A DNA stretch of 64,000 nucleotides, from assembly GCF_002159845.1 (NCBI RefSeq), contig NZ_NFJK01000001.1:1-64000 (forward strand), in the 5' to 3' direction. Position numbers and translations under genes: made by a program. This document shows, one piece after another, positions 25,389 through 33,600 of this stretch (its first letter is position 1; every line of letters begins with the position of its first letter). The DNA is from Anaeromassilibacillus sp. An250. GTDB lineage: Bacteria; Bacillota; Clostridia; Oscillospirales; Acutalibacteraceae. Under the pieces are notes generated by a model that saw nothing but the letters and a program-made list of their open reading frames with translations, did not search any database and was not told the origin of the DNA.

Positions 25389-26760
25389 ATGAAAGCAATG
25401 GAGGAAGACGCGGAAAAATACCTGTTTGAAGCAATGCCGGTTCCCAAAGCGGTAGCGACTTTGGCCATCCCCACCATCATCAGCCAGGTGGTCACGATGA
25501 TTTACAACCTGGCGGATACCTTCTTTGTGGGACAGATCGGTGACCCGCTGATGGTTGCCGCTGTTTCGCTGGTATCGCCCTGGTTCAACCTGCTGACTGC
25601 TCTGGGAAACCTGTTCGGCCTGGGCGGCAGCAGCCTGATCTCCCGGATGATGGGGGCGCAAAACCACGAGGACATCAAATATGTTTCCGTATTCAGTATT
25701 TGGGGCGGGACGGCTGTGACACTTCTCTTTTCCCTGGCCACCTGGCTTGCGCGGGTTCCCCCTATTAAATTTTCTGGGAGCAAGCCCGGATACCTATGGA
25801 TACGCCCAAGAGTATCTCCTGTGGGTAGTGGTTCTGGGCGGCGTGCCAACCATGGTGAACCTGGCCCTCGGCCATCTGCTGCGCAGTGAAGGACATGCGA
25901 AACAGGCCAGTGCCGGCATGATGTTCGGCGGCATCCTCAACGTGGTGCTGGACCCAGTTTTTATCTTTGCATTCCATCTGGATGTGGCGGGAGCCGCTAT
26001 CGCCACGGCGCTTTCCAACACTGTCTCGGTGGCGTTCTTCATCATCCAGTATATCCGGCTGAAGGACAAGACTGCCATTTCTTTGAATCCTCGGCACTTT
26101 ACATTCCGCTTTGTACGACCTGTCTTCTCCGTAGGGCTGGCATCGGCTTTAGCGACCACTCTGGGCAACGCTTCCAATATGGTAATGGTCCATCTTGCCT
26201 CCGGTTACGGTGACATCCCCGTGGCTGCCTATGGTGTTGTGAAGCGCATCGATCAGTTCCCTCTGAATGTTTCTATGGGGCTGTGCCAGGGCTTTATGCC
26301 GCTGGTGGGGTATAATTTTGCTTCCAAGGATTATGGGCGGATGCGCAAGGTGTCCATTTTCTCCTGGAAGATAGCCCTAGTGATGTCCGCCTGTTTCATC
26401 GCCTGCTTTGCCATCTTTGCGCCGCAGATCCTGCATCTCTTTATCCCGGAGACACAGACCAGCACCTTGGGCGCTTCCTTTTTGCGGATTGCCTGCCTGG
26501 CGGTGCCGCTAACGAGCGTGAACTTTCTCATCAGCTACACATTACAAGCCATGGGGAAAGGCATACAGTCTGCGATCCTTACTTCTTGCCGCCAGGGGTT
26601 GCTCAATATTCCGATGTTGATCGTAATGGACTTGGTCTTTGGTCTATATGGTATGATCTGGACTCAGCTTGTGGTGGAGATTATTATGCTGCCGGTATCC
26701 CTGGGGATGTACTCCCACACCTTCCGGGGATTGAACGCCAAAGGAAAGCCGTGCATGTAA
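25389..26760 (+). pseudogene. MATE-family efflux transporter, frameshifted
   Basis: Na+- or H+-coupled multidrug or flavin-type exporter with 12 membrane helices. The reading frame from 25389 gives the first helices (ATLAIPTIISQVVTMIYNLA, DTFFVGQIGD) and runs out of frame at about 25762; the rest (GYAQEYLLWVVVLGGVPTMV to the end) continues in the next frame to 26760. Removing one C from the five-C run at 25758-25762 restores one protein of about 456 residues, normal for MATE. This is either a sequencing or assembly error or a recent inactivation. It lies 87 bases after the esterase fusion gene. Confidence 0.88.
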
Positions 26761-26852
26761 CCTTTTGGTTTCTACCGCATAACAAACGGAGACTTCTGCG
26801 CTCCTCTGTACGGAATTACAATAGATGCAAAGGAAAGAAAGTGGTATACAAG

Positions 26853-27158
26853 ATGAAGACACACATTTTAGGAAAAGATCCCATTGTTTCTGTTGTTGGG
26901 GCCCCTATCCGGTGGCACACTGTGGCTACCTTCCCCTCGAAACACGATTGGATAGACAAGACGGTGATCCCCTTCCAGGCCCACGAAGGATGGACAGGCT
27001 ATGCGCTGAAGGATTGGAAGGCCGCCTATAAGGGCGCAAAGATTTGCTACGAAGGGGCGATTCGTTCCAATTCCGCAGGTGGAAACCAGTTGATCACCGG
27101 TGAGATGGATGTGCAAAAATGCCTGAGGCAGGCCACCAAGGAGGTGTCCTGCCAATGA
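26853..27158 (+). pseudogene. Flavodoxin-like protein lacking its N-terminal half
   Basis: 101 residues that align with the second half of the flavodoxin encoded at 23237: APIRWHTVATFPSKHDWIDK corresponds to YPIWWGIAAWPVDGF plus following, and TVIPFQAHEGWTGYALKDWK to the third flavin loop. The phosphate loop is absent, so FMN binding is unlikely. Its stop overlaps the ATG of the next lipoprotein (ATGA). A remnant of a gene duplication or deletion, still translated in coupling with its neighbour. Confidence 0.6.
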
Positions 27159-28069
27159 ACACGCATTTTCCCTTTTGCCTGCTTTTGTGTGGCATAGCCT
27201 TTTTAGCGATTCTCAGTAGCTGCGCTGCCAAACCCCAATCATTGCCCGACGTAAGTTCAGCATCGGATAGTGAAACCCTGCAGGAAACCTCCCAGGCGGA
27301 CGTTCCCGATGAGCCGGACATGGCGCTTCCTACGGAGCTGCCGGTACAGACAGGGATCATCCCGGAGCAGATTCTGGAGGGCGAAACAGGGACGATCCAT
27401 TACAGCTATTACCTTCCCCACGGCTACAATGAGCGCCAGGAATATCCCCTGATGATGGTCATGCCAGGGTACGACATGATGTGGTTCGGGGAAGAATCCT
27501 CCGGCTCTAATTTGAATTGGAGAGGCTTTTTATGCTGGACAGAACTTCCAGAGGATATGATTGTCGTCTCTGCCCAGCTCACAGATTGGCACGATACTTC
27601 GGCACAGCAGGCCATTGAGCTGACAGAATACTTTATCGATCATTTTTCTGTGGATAAAACCCGTGTTTATGCAGCCGGATATTCTGCAGGCGGGGAAACC
27701 ATGTCCCAGGCTGTCTCCATGCGCCCGGATCTGTATGCGGCATATCTACACGGCGCATCCCAATGGGACGGAGAATATGCCCCTATCGCAGAAAATGGCG
27801 TAGCGGTTTATATTTTCATGGCACAGAACGACGAATATTATGGCTCTGAACGGGCCTGGAGCGCTTACAACAGCCTCCGTGACGCTTATGTAGAAGCTGG
27901 ATGGAATGAGATCGATATTGTCCTGCAAATCCAAACCCCGGATAACAATTGGTTTGCCCAGCGTGGCGTCACCGGGAACTACCACGGCGGAGGCAATCTG
28001 GTATTTGACGAGACAGAGATTTTAGAGTGGGTGACCAACCATCAAAAAGGAGGAAACACACAGAAATGA
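27155..28069 (+). CDS. Lipoprotein esterase (phospholipase/carboxylesterase type)
   Basis: 304 residues. Signal peptide with lipobox ILSSC near residue 20, acidic linker to about residue 70, then an alpha/beta-hydrolase: HYSYYLPHGYNERQEYPLMM strand, MPGYDMMW oxyanion region, YAAGYSAGGETMSQ nucleophile elbow, and NYHGGGN near the end as the probable His region. The layout resembles LpqC/poly(3-hydroxybutyrate) depolymerase-like esterases. Strong aaggaggt ribosome site 8-9 bases upstream. Stop overlaps the next ATG by 4 bases. Confidence 0.82.
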   Translation: MNTHFPFCLLLCGIAFLAILSSCAAKPQSLPDVSSASDSETLQETSQADVPDEPDMALPTELPVQTGIIPEQILEGETGTIHYSYYLPHGYNERQEYPLMMVMPGYDMMWFGEESSGSNLNWRGFLCWTELPEDMIVVSAQLTDWHDTSAQQAIELTEYFIDHFSVDKTRVYAAGYSAGGETMSQAVSMRPDLYAAYLHGASQWDGEYAPIAENGVAVYIFMAQNDEYYGSERAWSAYNSLRDAYVEAGWNEIDIVLQIQTPDNNWFAQRGVTGNYHGGGNLVFDETEILEWVTNHQKGGNTQK

Positions 28070-28707
28070 AAGTTTTGCTTATCAATGGAAGCCCCCACAG
28101 GGAGGGCTGCACCTATACAGCGCTATGTGAAGTGTCCAGCTCGCTGAACCAAAACGGTATTGATACGGATGTTTTTTGGATCGGCAATCCCCCCTTTTCC
28201 GGCTGCATTGCCTGCCATCAATGCGATCGGTTGCATCACTGCGTGATGCAGGATACCGTCAATGATTTTCTTGATCTGGCAGGCGATTACGACGGATTTG
28301 TTTTTGGCACACCGGTGCATTTCGCCGCCGCAGCCGGCGAAATTACATCTTTCCTAGACAGAGCGTTCTATGCCGATCTGAACGGAGGCGCCAACCGGTT
28401 TTACCTGAAACCTGCAGCAGCGGTCATATCGGCCAGAAGGGCTGGTACTACTGCCACCTGGGATCAGATAAACAAATATTTTGGCCTGATGCAGATGCCC
28501 ATCATCACTTCCCGTTATTGGAATATGGTGCATGGCACGACGCCAGAAGAAGTAAAACAGGATCTGGAAGGAATGCAGACCATGCGAATCCTGGGGCACA
28601 ATATGGCATATTTCCTGAAATGCAAGGAGATTGGCAGTAAAATGATTCCTCTGCCGCCACAAGAAACTCCTGTGTTTACGGGCGTTATTCGTCATAATGC
28701 TGGATAG
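28066..28707 (+). CDS. NADPH-dependent FMN reductase-like iron-sulfur flavoprotein
   Basis: 213 residues, cytoplasmic (no signal peptide). Flavodoxin-like fold with phosphate loop INGSPHREGCT and flavin region FGTPVHFAAAAGEITSFLDR; GCIACHQCDRLHHCVMQD supplies the cysteine cluster of the iron-sulfur flavoprotein group. ATG overlaps the stop of the upstream esterase. It is the cytoplasmic partner of a cluster otherwise made of secreted lipoproteins, so it could donate electrons inward of the membrane; this is inference. Confidence 0.85.
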   Translation: MKVLLINGSPHREGCTYTALCEVSSSLNQNGIDTDVFWIGNPPFSGCIACHQCDRLHHCVMQDTVNDFLDLAGDYDGFVFGTPVHFAAAAGEITSFLDRAFYADLNGGANRFYLKPAAAVISARRAGTTATWDQINKYFGLMQMPIITSRYWNMVHGTTPEEVKQDLEGMQTMRILGHNMAYFLKCKEIGSKMIPLPPQETPVFTGVIRHNAG

Positions 28708-29533
28708 AAAAAATAGATAAACCATTATCGATGTGTGCTTATAATGCGGCATATCTTTTTAGCCAATGATAAAAATGCGAAGAAAACCCATATAAGATGA
28801 TCTCGGTACCTCTTCTGCCATTCGGCTTTCACTGTTTGCATTTCATGATGTAGATGTCCAAAGCCTAACGGAGGATGGATGCCAAAATCTGTGTTATCAC
28901 GGATCTCACCATACACCAATCTGAACGCTGTGCTGTGTATATCCAAGTGATTCTGACGTGATCCTTATCAAGGAGAGCATCCGATATCTTTCCATGCCTT
29001 ACTCAAAACACTGGCCGAGTCCTTACGTTTATCCAAATCTATGAGCACATACGGAAAGAACCAGATTATGGAACGGGCCGGGAGATTGTCAACCACCATG
29101 TATATAGAGTCCGCTGTAAATTGAATTTGGGCAACGCCTCCGATTTCTATATCCGAAGTGTCCGCGGCATTGGCTACAGCTTAGAAGTGAGATAGGCGGT
29201 GGCGGACGTTTTTCTGCGGCTCTCGGTTCGAATTTGAAGCCCTACTCTCCACCATAAAGACCTAACTTAATGGTTCATAGAATCTTTTGCATTTCGAACA
29301 CGTTTGTTACTTTCTAAATCGTTTCATTCAAAGATCTGTAAGTAATTTTTCAATTGTTTACTTTATAAACATAAATATTTTTAATTTTTACAAATATTTT
29401 TTGTATAAATCTTTCTTTATTCGATATTTCACAAAAATCTAGTGATGTAATTTTACATCTTTCACAATATGAATAATCATTCGTCGCCTTATCGAGCAGA
29501 CTGGAATATTCTTCTTTTTGAGGAGGAATATTC
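28708..29533. other. Gene-poor interval with a regulator remnant
   Basis: No intact gene in 826 bases. The best content is a broken winged-helix regulator fragment at 28960-29195. A minus frame at 28725-28946 is open but unrecognised. The last 200 bases are very AT-rich and carry the promoter region of the gene at 29534. Confidence 0.5.
28960..29195 (+). pseudogene. C-terminal fragment of an OmpR/PhoB-type response regulator
   Basis: The frame ending at the tag at 29193 reads LTQNTGRVLTFIQIYEHIRK, then EPDYGTGREIVNHHVYRVRC and DFYIRSVRGIGYSLEVR, which is the winged-helix DNA-binding end of the VanR/PhoB class. The N-terminal receiver domain is missing and the frame breaks around 28990. It may once have regulated the neighbouring lipoprotein cluster. 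Confidence 0.7.
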
Positions 29534-29773
29534 ATGTCTCTTAAAAAGCGTCTTTCCCACGATATCTTTCACGCACGAACGGACGACCGCAAGTTAACGC
29601 AACAGCAAGCCGCTGATGCTGTCTTCATTTCATTACGCGAATATCAGAAGATCGAAAAAGGGGACATTTTGCCTGGTACAGAAATTTTTCTTCGCCTTGT
29701 CTATTTCTTCGACTTGGATATCAAAGATTATCTGGAGGAAGCAAATGCCCATGTATCGATACGTTCCTTCTGA
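29534..29773 (+). CDS. Small XRE-family regulator
   Basis: 79 residues, Cro/C1-type HTH: ARTDDRKLTQQQAADAVFIS then REYQKIEKGDILPG and LRLVYFFDLDIKDYL. Strong gaggagg ribosome site before the ATG. Its 3' end overlaps the DUF6514 gene by 29 bases in another frame, so the two are co-translated. Confidence 0.82.
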   Translation: MSLKKRLSHDIFHARTDDRKLTQQQAADAVFISLREYQKIEKGDILPGTEIFLRLVYFFDLDIKDYLEEANAHVSIRSF

Positions 29774-29978
29774 AGAATTTCTCTTTTCCCCTTTTATTGG
29801 ACATTACCGTTCTTTTGGTATTGCCGTCTTCCAATATACAGAAAAAGGCTGGGAACGTAAAAGCTTCTTTTCAGATGTTTCCACAGATCCATCTTTCGTA
29901 ACTGCGCTTGCTCAACGCTGTACGAGAGGACAATTAAGCCCCGACCATCTATTAGATGTCCTTTTCGATTCAATCTGA
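29745..29978 (+). CDS. DUF6514-like small protein
   Basis: 77 residues: YRYVPSEEFLFSPFIGHYRS, FGIAVFQYTEKGWERKSFFS, DVSTDPSFVTALAQRCTRGQ. This pattern matches the DUF6514 family found in Clostridia, function unknown. ATG 29745 follows ggagga by 5 bases; ATG 29751 is also possible. A terminator follows at 29998. Confidence 0.7.
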   Translation: MPMYRYVPSEEFLFSPFIGHYRSFGIAVFQYTEKGWERKSFFSDVSTDPSFVTALAQRCTRGQLSPDHLLDVLFDSI

Positions 29979-29997
29979 CAGGATTGTGCGTCCATTT

Positions 29998-30026
29998 AAG
30001 CTCACATTTCCCTGTGGGCTTTTTTG
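29998..30026 (+). terminator. Intrinsic terminator of the XRE/DUF6514 pair
   Basis: Stem aagctcaca / tgtgggctt followed by ttttt. Confidence 0.85.
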
Positions 30027-30230
30027 TGTTGCTATTTTTGATTTTCCTGTAGCCGTATATCTTAACAGATACAGGCCCCTATGATATACTACAAAGGGGA
30101 TCTTCTGGCCGGACTGCTCTTGATGTTTCCTGTTATGAACCCGATTTGGACGGCCGTATTTTTTATATTTCAGGTATCCACACGGACTTCATTAAGATTG
30201 GATTCACTTTTATCAAGCGAGGGAAATACT

Positions 30231-31067
30231 ATGTTGAACATTGGATGTCATCTATCCTCTTCAAAGGGATATCTGCACATGGGAAAGGAGGCCCTTTCCA
30301 TTGGAGCAAACACCTTCCAATACTTTACCCGCAATCCGCGCGGCAGCAAAGCAAAAGCGGTCAACTTTGCGGATATCGCTGCATTCAATAACTTGGCAGA
30401 ACAAGAACATTTTTCTACATTGGTCGCGCACGCACCCTATACCCTCAACCTCTGTTCCGCAGACGAGGGCCTCCGGGAGTTTGCCGTCCAAGCTATGACG
30501 GAAGACCTCGCTACGATGGAATATCTTCCCGGAAACCTTTACAATTTCCATCCGGGAAGCCATGTGAAGCAAGGAACGGAGATAGGGATTCAGCTCATTG
30601 CGCAAGGGCTGAACCGCATTCTCCGCCCAGATCAGCATACAACGGTCCTTTTGGAAACGATGGCTGGAAAAGGTAGTGAAGTCGGCCGTACATTTGAAGA
30701 GCTCCGTGCAATCCTCGACCGGGTAGAACTCACGGATAAAATGGGGGTCTGCCTGGATACTTGTCACGTCTTTGACGCTGGATATGACATAGTGGATCAT
30801 CTTGAGAGTGTCTTAGAGGAGTTTGAGAAGGTCATCGGGCTAGGCCGGCTCCGTGCAATTCACCTAAACGACAGCCTGAATCCGCTTGGCAGCCATAAGG
30901 ACAGGCACGCCAAAATTGGCCAGGGACATATTGGATTACCTGCTCTAACCAAAATCATCAATCATCCTGTGCTTTGTACATTACCCTTTGAATTGGAAAC
31001 ACCAAATGACCTCAACGGATATGCCGAAGAAATCCGTCTCCTTGAGGAGGTTTTTCAAGGGGGCTGA
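30231..31067 (+). CDS. nfo: Endonuclease IV (AP endonuclease)
   Basis: Zinc-dependent apurinic/apyrimidinic endonuclease for base-excision repair. 278 residues, full length for Nfo. Family motifs: [95 protein letters not shown]; the metal-binding His, Asp and Glu in these are present. ATG 30231 with gcgaggg 7 bases upstream is chosen; an in-frame longer reading from 30081 lacks homologous content. Confidence 0.95.
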   Translation: MLNIGCHLSSSKGYLHMGKEALSIGANTFQYFTRNPRGSKAKAVNFADIAAFNNLAEQEHFSTLVAHAPYTLNLCSADEGLREFAVQAMTEDLATMEYLPGNLYNFHPGSHVKQGTEIGIQLIAQGLNRILRPDQHTTVLLETMAGKGSEVGRTFEELRAILDRVELTDKMGVCLDTCHVFDAGYDIVDHLESVLEEFEKVIGLGRLRAIHLNDSLNPLGSHKDRHAKIGQGHIGLPALTKIINHPVLCTLPFELETPNDLNGYAEEIRLLEEVFQGG

Positions 31068-31146
31068 ATGGCCTCCCCCTCCCATCGGGCCATTCAGGAG
31101 ATGCTATTTTCCCCCTTGTCGCCCGTGCTCGCCGGCACAAAACCGT

Positions 31147-31175
31147 TGCTTTTGGGCGAGTGTTGTGCTATAATA
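31147..31175 (+). promoter_or_regulatory. Sigma-A-type promoter of tRNA-Leu
   Basis: ttgctt (31147-31152), 17-base spacer, tataat (31170-31175), ending 14 bases before the mature tRNA. Confidence 0.75.
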
Positions 31176-31189
31176 ATTACCGTTATTTG

Positions 31190-31275
31190 CCGCTATGGTG
31201 GAATTGGCAGACACAAAGGACTTAAAATCCTTCGGAAGTGATTCCGTACCGGTTCAAGTCCGGTTAGCGGCACCA
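31190..31275 (+). tRNA. tRNA-Leu (anticodon TAA)
   Basis: Acceptor gccgcta/tagcggc pairs perfectly; anticodon arm aagga/tcctt with loop cttaaaa gives TAA; long variable arm (cggaagtgattccg) typical of Leu; T arm accgg/ccggt; CCA encoded. Confidence 0.97.
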
Positions 31276-31318
31276 AGCCAAACCTGGGATGCAGGAAGCA
31301 TCCCAGGTTTGGCTTTTT
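31276..31318 (+). terminator. Intrinsic terminator after tRNA-Leu
   Basis: Perfect 17-base stem (agccaaacctgggatgc with its complement), loop aggaa, then ttttt. Confidence 0.95.
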
Positions 31319-31618
31319 GTCATGCATAATGTTTTAAGGCCGTTTCGGGCAAAAGACCTGAAGAAAGAATTGCCCATTCGATGAGGGATTCTCAACGTTG
31401 TTGCAGGGATTGATTTTACCAATGCTTTCCTAAATGGTTCCCCTCCCCTAAGCCATCCTAAGATCTGCACTCCGTTTGTTTGACACCCCCATATTTTGTC
31501 TTCAAACCGTTGGTACTCTTCTTAAGAGCCTCTGGAGTTTTTCCCCGCTCCACTTTTTAAGGTCATGTTCTTTAGACACTACCAAAATACATCCTATTGT
31601 TCCTGTTTTGATCTCTAA
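31319..31618. other. Non-coding interval
   Basis: 300 bases between tRNA-Leu and a convergent gene. No gene or clear signal seen. Confidence 0.4.
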
Positions 31619-32143
31619 TCAATCTAAATGACGGGTTTGCTTTTCTAAAGATGTTCTGCGTAAAATCAATTGTGCGCACACCCCTGTAAATCCCCCGGCC
31701 AAGCATCCAGAAATCAGCAAAAACGGCAGATAGAACAATATCCCCCACCCTGCGACCATACAGGCCACAGTCATCTGACCAATATTGTGAAATATAGCGC
31801 CCAACACGCTACAAATCCAAATATACTTTTCTGAAAGGAACCTCTTTAACAACAGCATCCCAACAAGGCAAAATAAACCTCCTGCCATACTGTACATAAG
31901 GGTCATCATCCCTCCACCAAAAAAAGAGCCCAATAAAATGCGGGCTACTACCAAAAGGAACACTTCTCTTACGCGATAATGGTAAACCGCATAGACAGTG
32001 ATGATATTTGCCAACCCCAGTTTCACACCGGGAATTGGAAAAGGGTTTGGTATTTGGAGTTCCACAACAAAAAGAATCAGCGCTACTGCTGTAAGCATCG
32101 CCAATTCCGTCAACTTTCTTACTTTCAAACCTGTCACCCCCAT
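31619..32143 (-). CDS. Gx transporter / heptaprenyl diphosphate synthase component I family membrane protein
   Basis: 174 residues with about five hydrophobic segments: ELAMLTAVALILFVVELQ, then IPGVKLGLANIITVYAVYHY, VFLLVVARILLGSFFGGGMM, MAGGLFCLVGMLLLKRF and LPFLLISGCLAGGFTGVCAQ. The PxxGxKLGLANI motif marks the Hpre_diP_synt_I / Gx transporter family (ECF-S-like). ATG 32143 overlaps the upstream stop by one base (taatg), so it is translationally coupled to the NusG-II gene. Such pairs occur in flavin-transfer or redox loci of anaerobes; the substrate is not known. Confidence 0.87.
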   Translation of the reverse strand: MGVTGLKVRKLTELAMLTAVALILFVVELQIPNPFPIPGVKLGLANIITVYAVYHYRVREVFLLVVARILLGSFFGGGMMTLMYSMAGGLFCLVGMLLLKRFLSEKYIWICSVLGAIFHNIGQMTVACMVAGWGILFYLPFLLISGCLAGGFTGVCAQLILRRTSLEKQTRHLD

Positions 32144-32508
32144 TAGCCAACCATTCCATCCAATGCATTCCCATTCTCTGCAAACTGAATCACCAGGTGG
32201 TGCGGCAGGCAAACAATTGGCACGGACGAATCCAACCATCCCATATGCACACATGTCTGGTCGGGGCATTCTGCCGCCAACATATGGATTCGATGGTCTT
32301 TGATCTCTATGGTATTAACCCGGCCTTCATATTGCACCTCGATGGTTTGATCGCTGGCCTGTTCCAAATCAAACTGATAGAGCACTTCCCCATCTTGAAC
32401 GATTTCCACGATTTGGGTATCCGGTTGTTGGAGCACGAAAATGCTCCCTACAATCCCAACCAGCAAAAGTATGCCTACTACAAAAAAAGGCCATTTTTTC
32501 TGTTTCAT
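32143..32508 (-). CDS. NusG domain II-containing membrane-anchored protein
   Basis: 121 residues. One N-terminal membrane helix (PFFVVGILLLVGIVGSIFVL), then an extracytoplasmic NusG domain II: VEIVQDGEVLYQFDLE, NTIEIKDHRIHMLAAECPDQ, TCVHMGWL and VCLPHHLVIQF, with the CPDQxC and CLPH signature. Ribosome site aggaa before ATG. Coupled to the Gx transporter gene downstream. This pairing is typical of Clostridia; the function is unknown, perhaps redox-related. Confidence 0.9.
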   Translation of the reverse strand: MKQKKWPFFVVGILLLVGIVGSIFVLQQPDTQIVEIVQDGEVLYQFDLEQASDQTIEVQYEGRVNTIEIKDHRIHMLAAECPDQTCVHMGWLDSSVPIVCLPHHLVIQFAENGNALDGMVG

Positions 32509-33116
32509 ATTTTATAATTCCTGGACCGTCTCTGCCAACTTTTGGTTAGGAAAACGTTCCGTGATCCCTTCTGTTAGAATCCTTTTACCTTTACCGGTAT
32601 AATGAGGAGCGCACATGTTTGAATCCAGATTTATGGGGGCCCAAGGCCTTCGCACAATTTTTTCCCACACGGGAAAAGGCTTCCCAGTGCGCATAAAAAC
32701 ACTTGAACTGATCCCACCAAATATTTACGCACAAATAAACTCGCGGAAACAACTGGTAGGATCTACTTCCATGGGCCTTTCCAGTCTAACAACGGCGGCG
32801 GCCGGAATTCCAACCGGCCGCCGGTTTTGCAAGCGTTGCCCATATGCGCTGCTCCTACTATAGAATACTACATCTTTCTAGGGATGTCTAATCCTTCTTT
32901 TAAAGGCATTCCATCCTTTATCGGGAGCGGGTAGAGTGTTCTAAGTCGGATTTTTTCTTGCATTTTGTGCGGTGATCTCCCAATATAAATTCTTAAAAGC
33001 AGATCCTAAAGTTGTGTTTTATGATTTTCATTTACCACATAGCGCATAAGAAGCCGCCAAGCAGGCTGGTTTCGTGTAGCATTCCGGTTTCTTATGGCGC
33101 ATCACGCCGAAAACGG
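32509..33116. other. Gene-poor interval
   Basis: About 600 bases. The open frame at 32615-32863 (plus) is unsupported. Contains an inverted stretch ggcggccggaattccaaccggccgcc near 32796-32822. No gene recognised. Confidence 0.4.
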
Positions 33117-33144
33117 TTGACATTGCCCAAATCTATGTTACAAT
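33117..33144 (+). promoter_or_regulatory. Strong sigma-A-type promoter
   Basis: ttgaca (33117-33122), 16-base spacer, tacaat (33139-33144). It lies 450 bases before the polyamine operon and faces it. Confidence 0.75.
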
Positions 33145-33150
33145 AAAAGT

Positions 33151-33600
33151 GCTATGCATAGATGTTGCCACGGCACTTCTCATGCAAATATATTTGGCCG
33201 GGCGGGAATCCCACCTAAAGCTCATCGGACAGGGCTGGCCGTTGCCGCGTGCGGTGTAATGCACCGCAATTATTGATGGACCTTTCAGGGTTCAAATTTT
33301 ATAAGTTGGTCCTTTCTTTCCCGTGCGATCGCACACCACTTGTGAAACGTCAATAAGAGTAGGTAAAGTATATTTGCTAAGGCCGCGCCTCTTTAGTGCG
33401 CGCCGGAAACTCTGAAGTGTACGGATCAGGCAGCCGGATACTAAAATCCCCCTGTGCGCCTTGCGCGCAATGGTAAGGGGGCTTGTTCTGTCCTATAGAT
33501 CGTTTCGCAGGCAGTGCTTGTCGCGTGTGGCGGGCACTGTCTGCTTTTTCTTTTGCCATTTTGCGGGATACTGTAAGGATAGATACAGGAGGAATGAACA
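33151..33600 (+). promoter_or_regulatory. Long structured leader or separate small RNA before the polyamine operon
   Basis: No gene in 450 bases, but several hairpins: tgcggtg/caccgca (33250-33268), a ggcc...ggcc pairing around 33194-33240, and ccccct...aggggg (33448-33481). The leader ends with caggagga before a TTG start. It may be a polyamine-responsive leader or carry an independent ncRNA; I match it to no known riboswitch class. Confidence 0.4.

Noticed and set aside
33151-33300. 6S RNA or tmRNA
   Set aside because: I could not find conserved sequence blocks of either RNA, only general hairpins.
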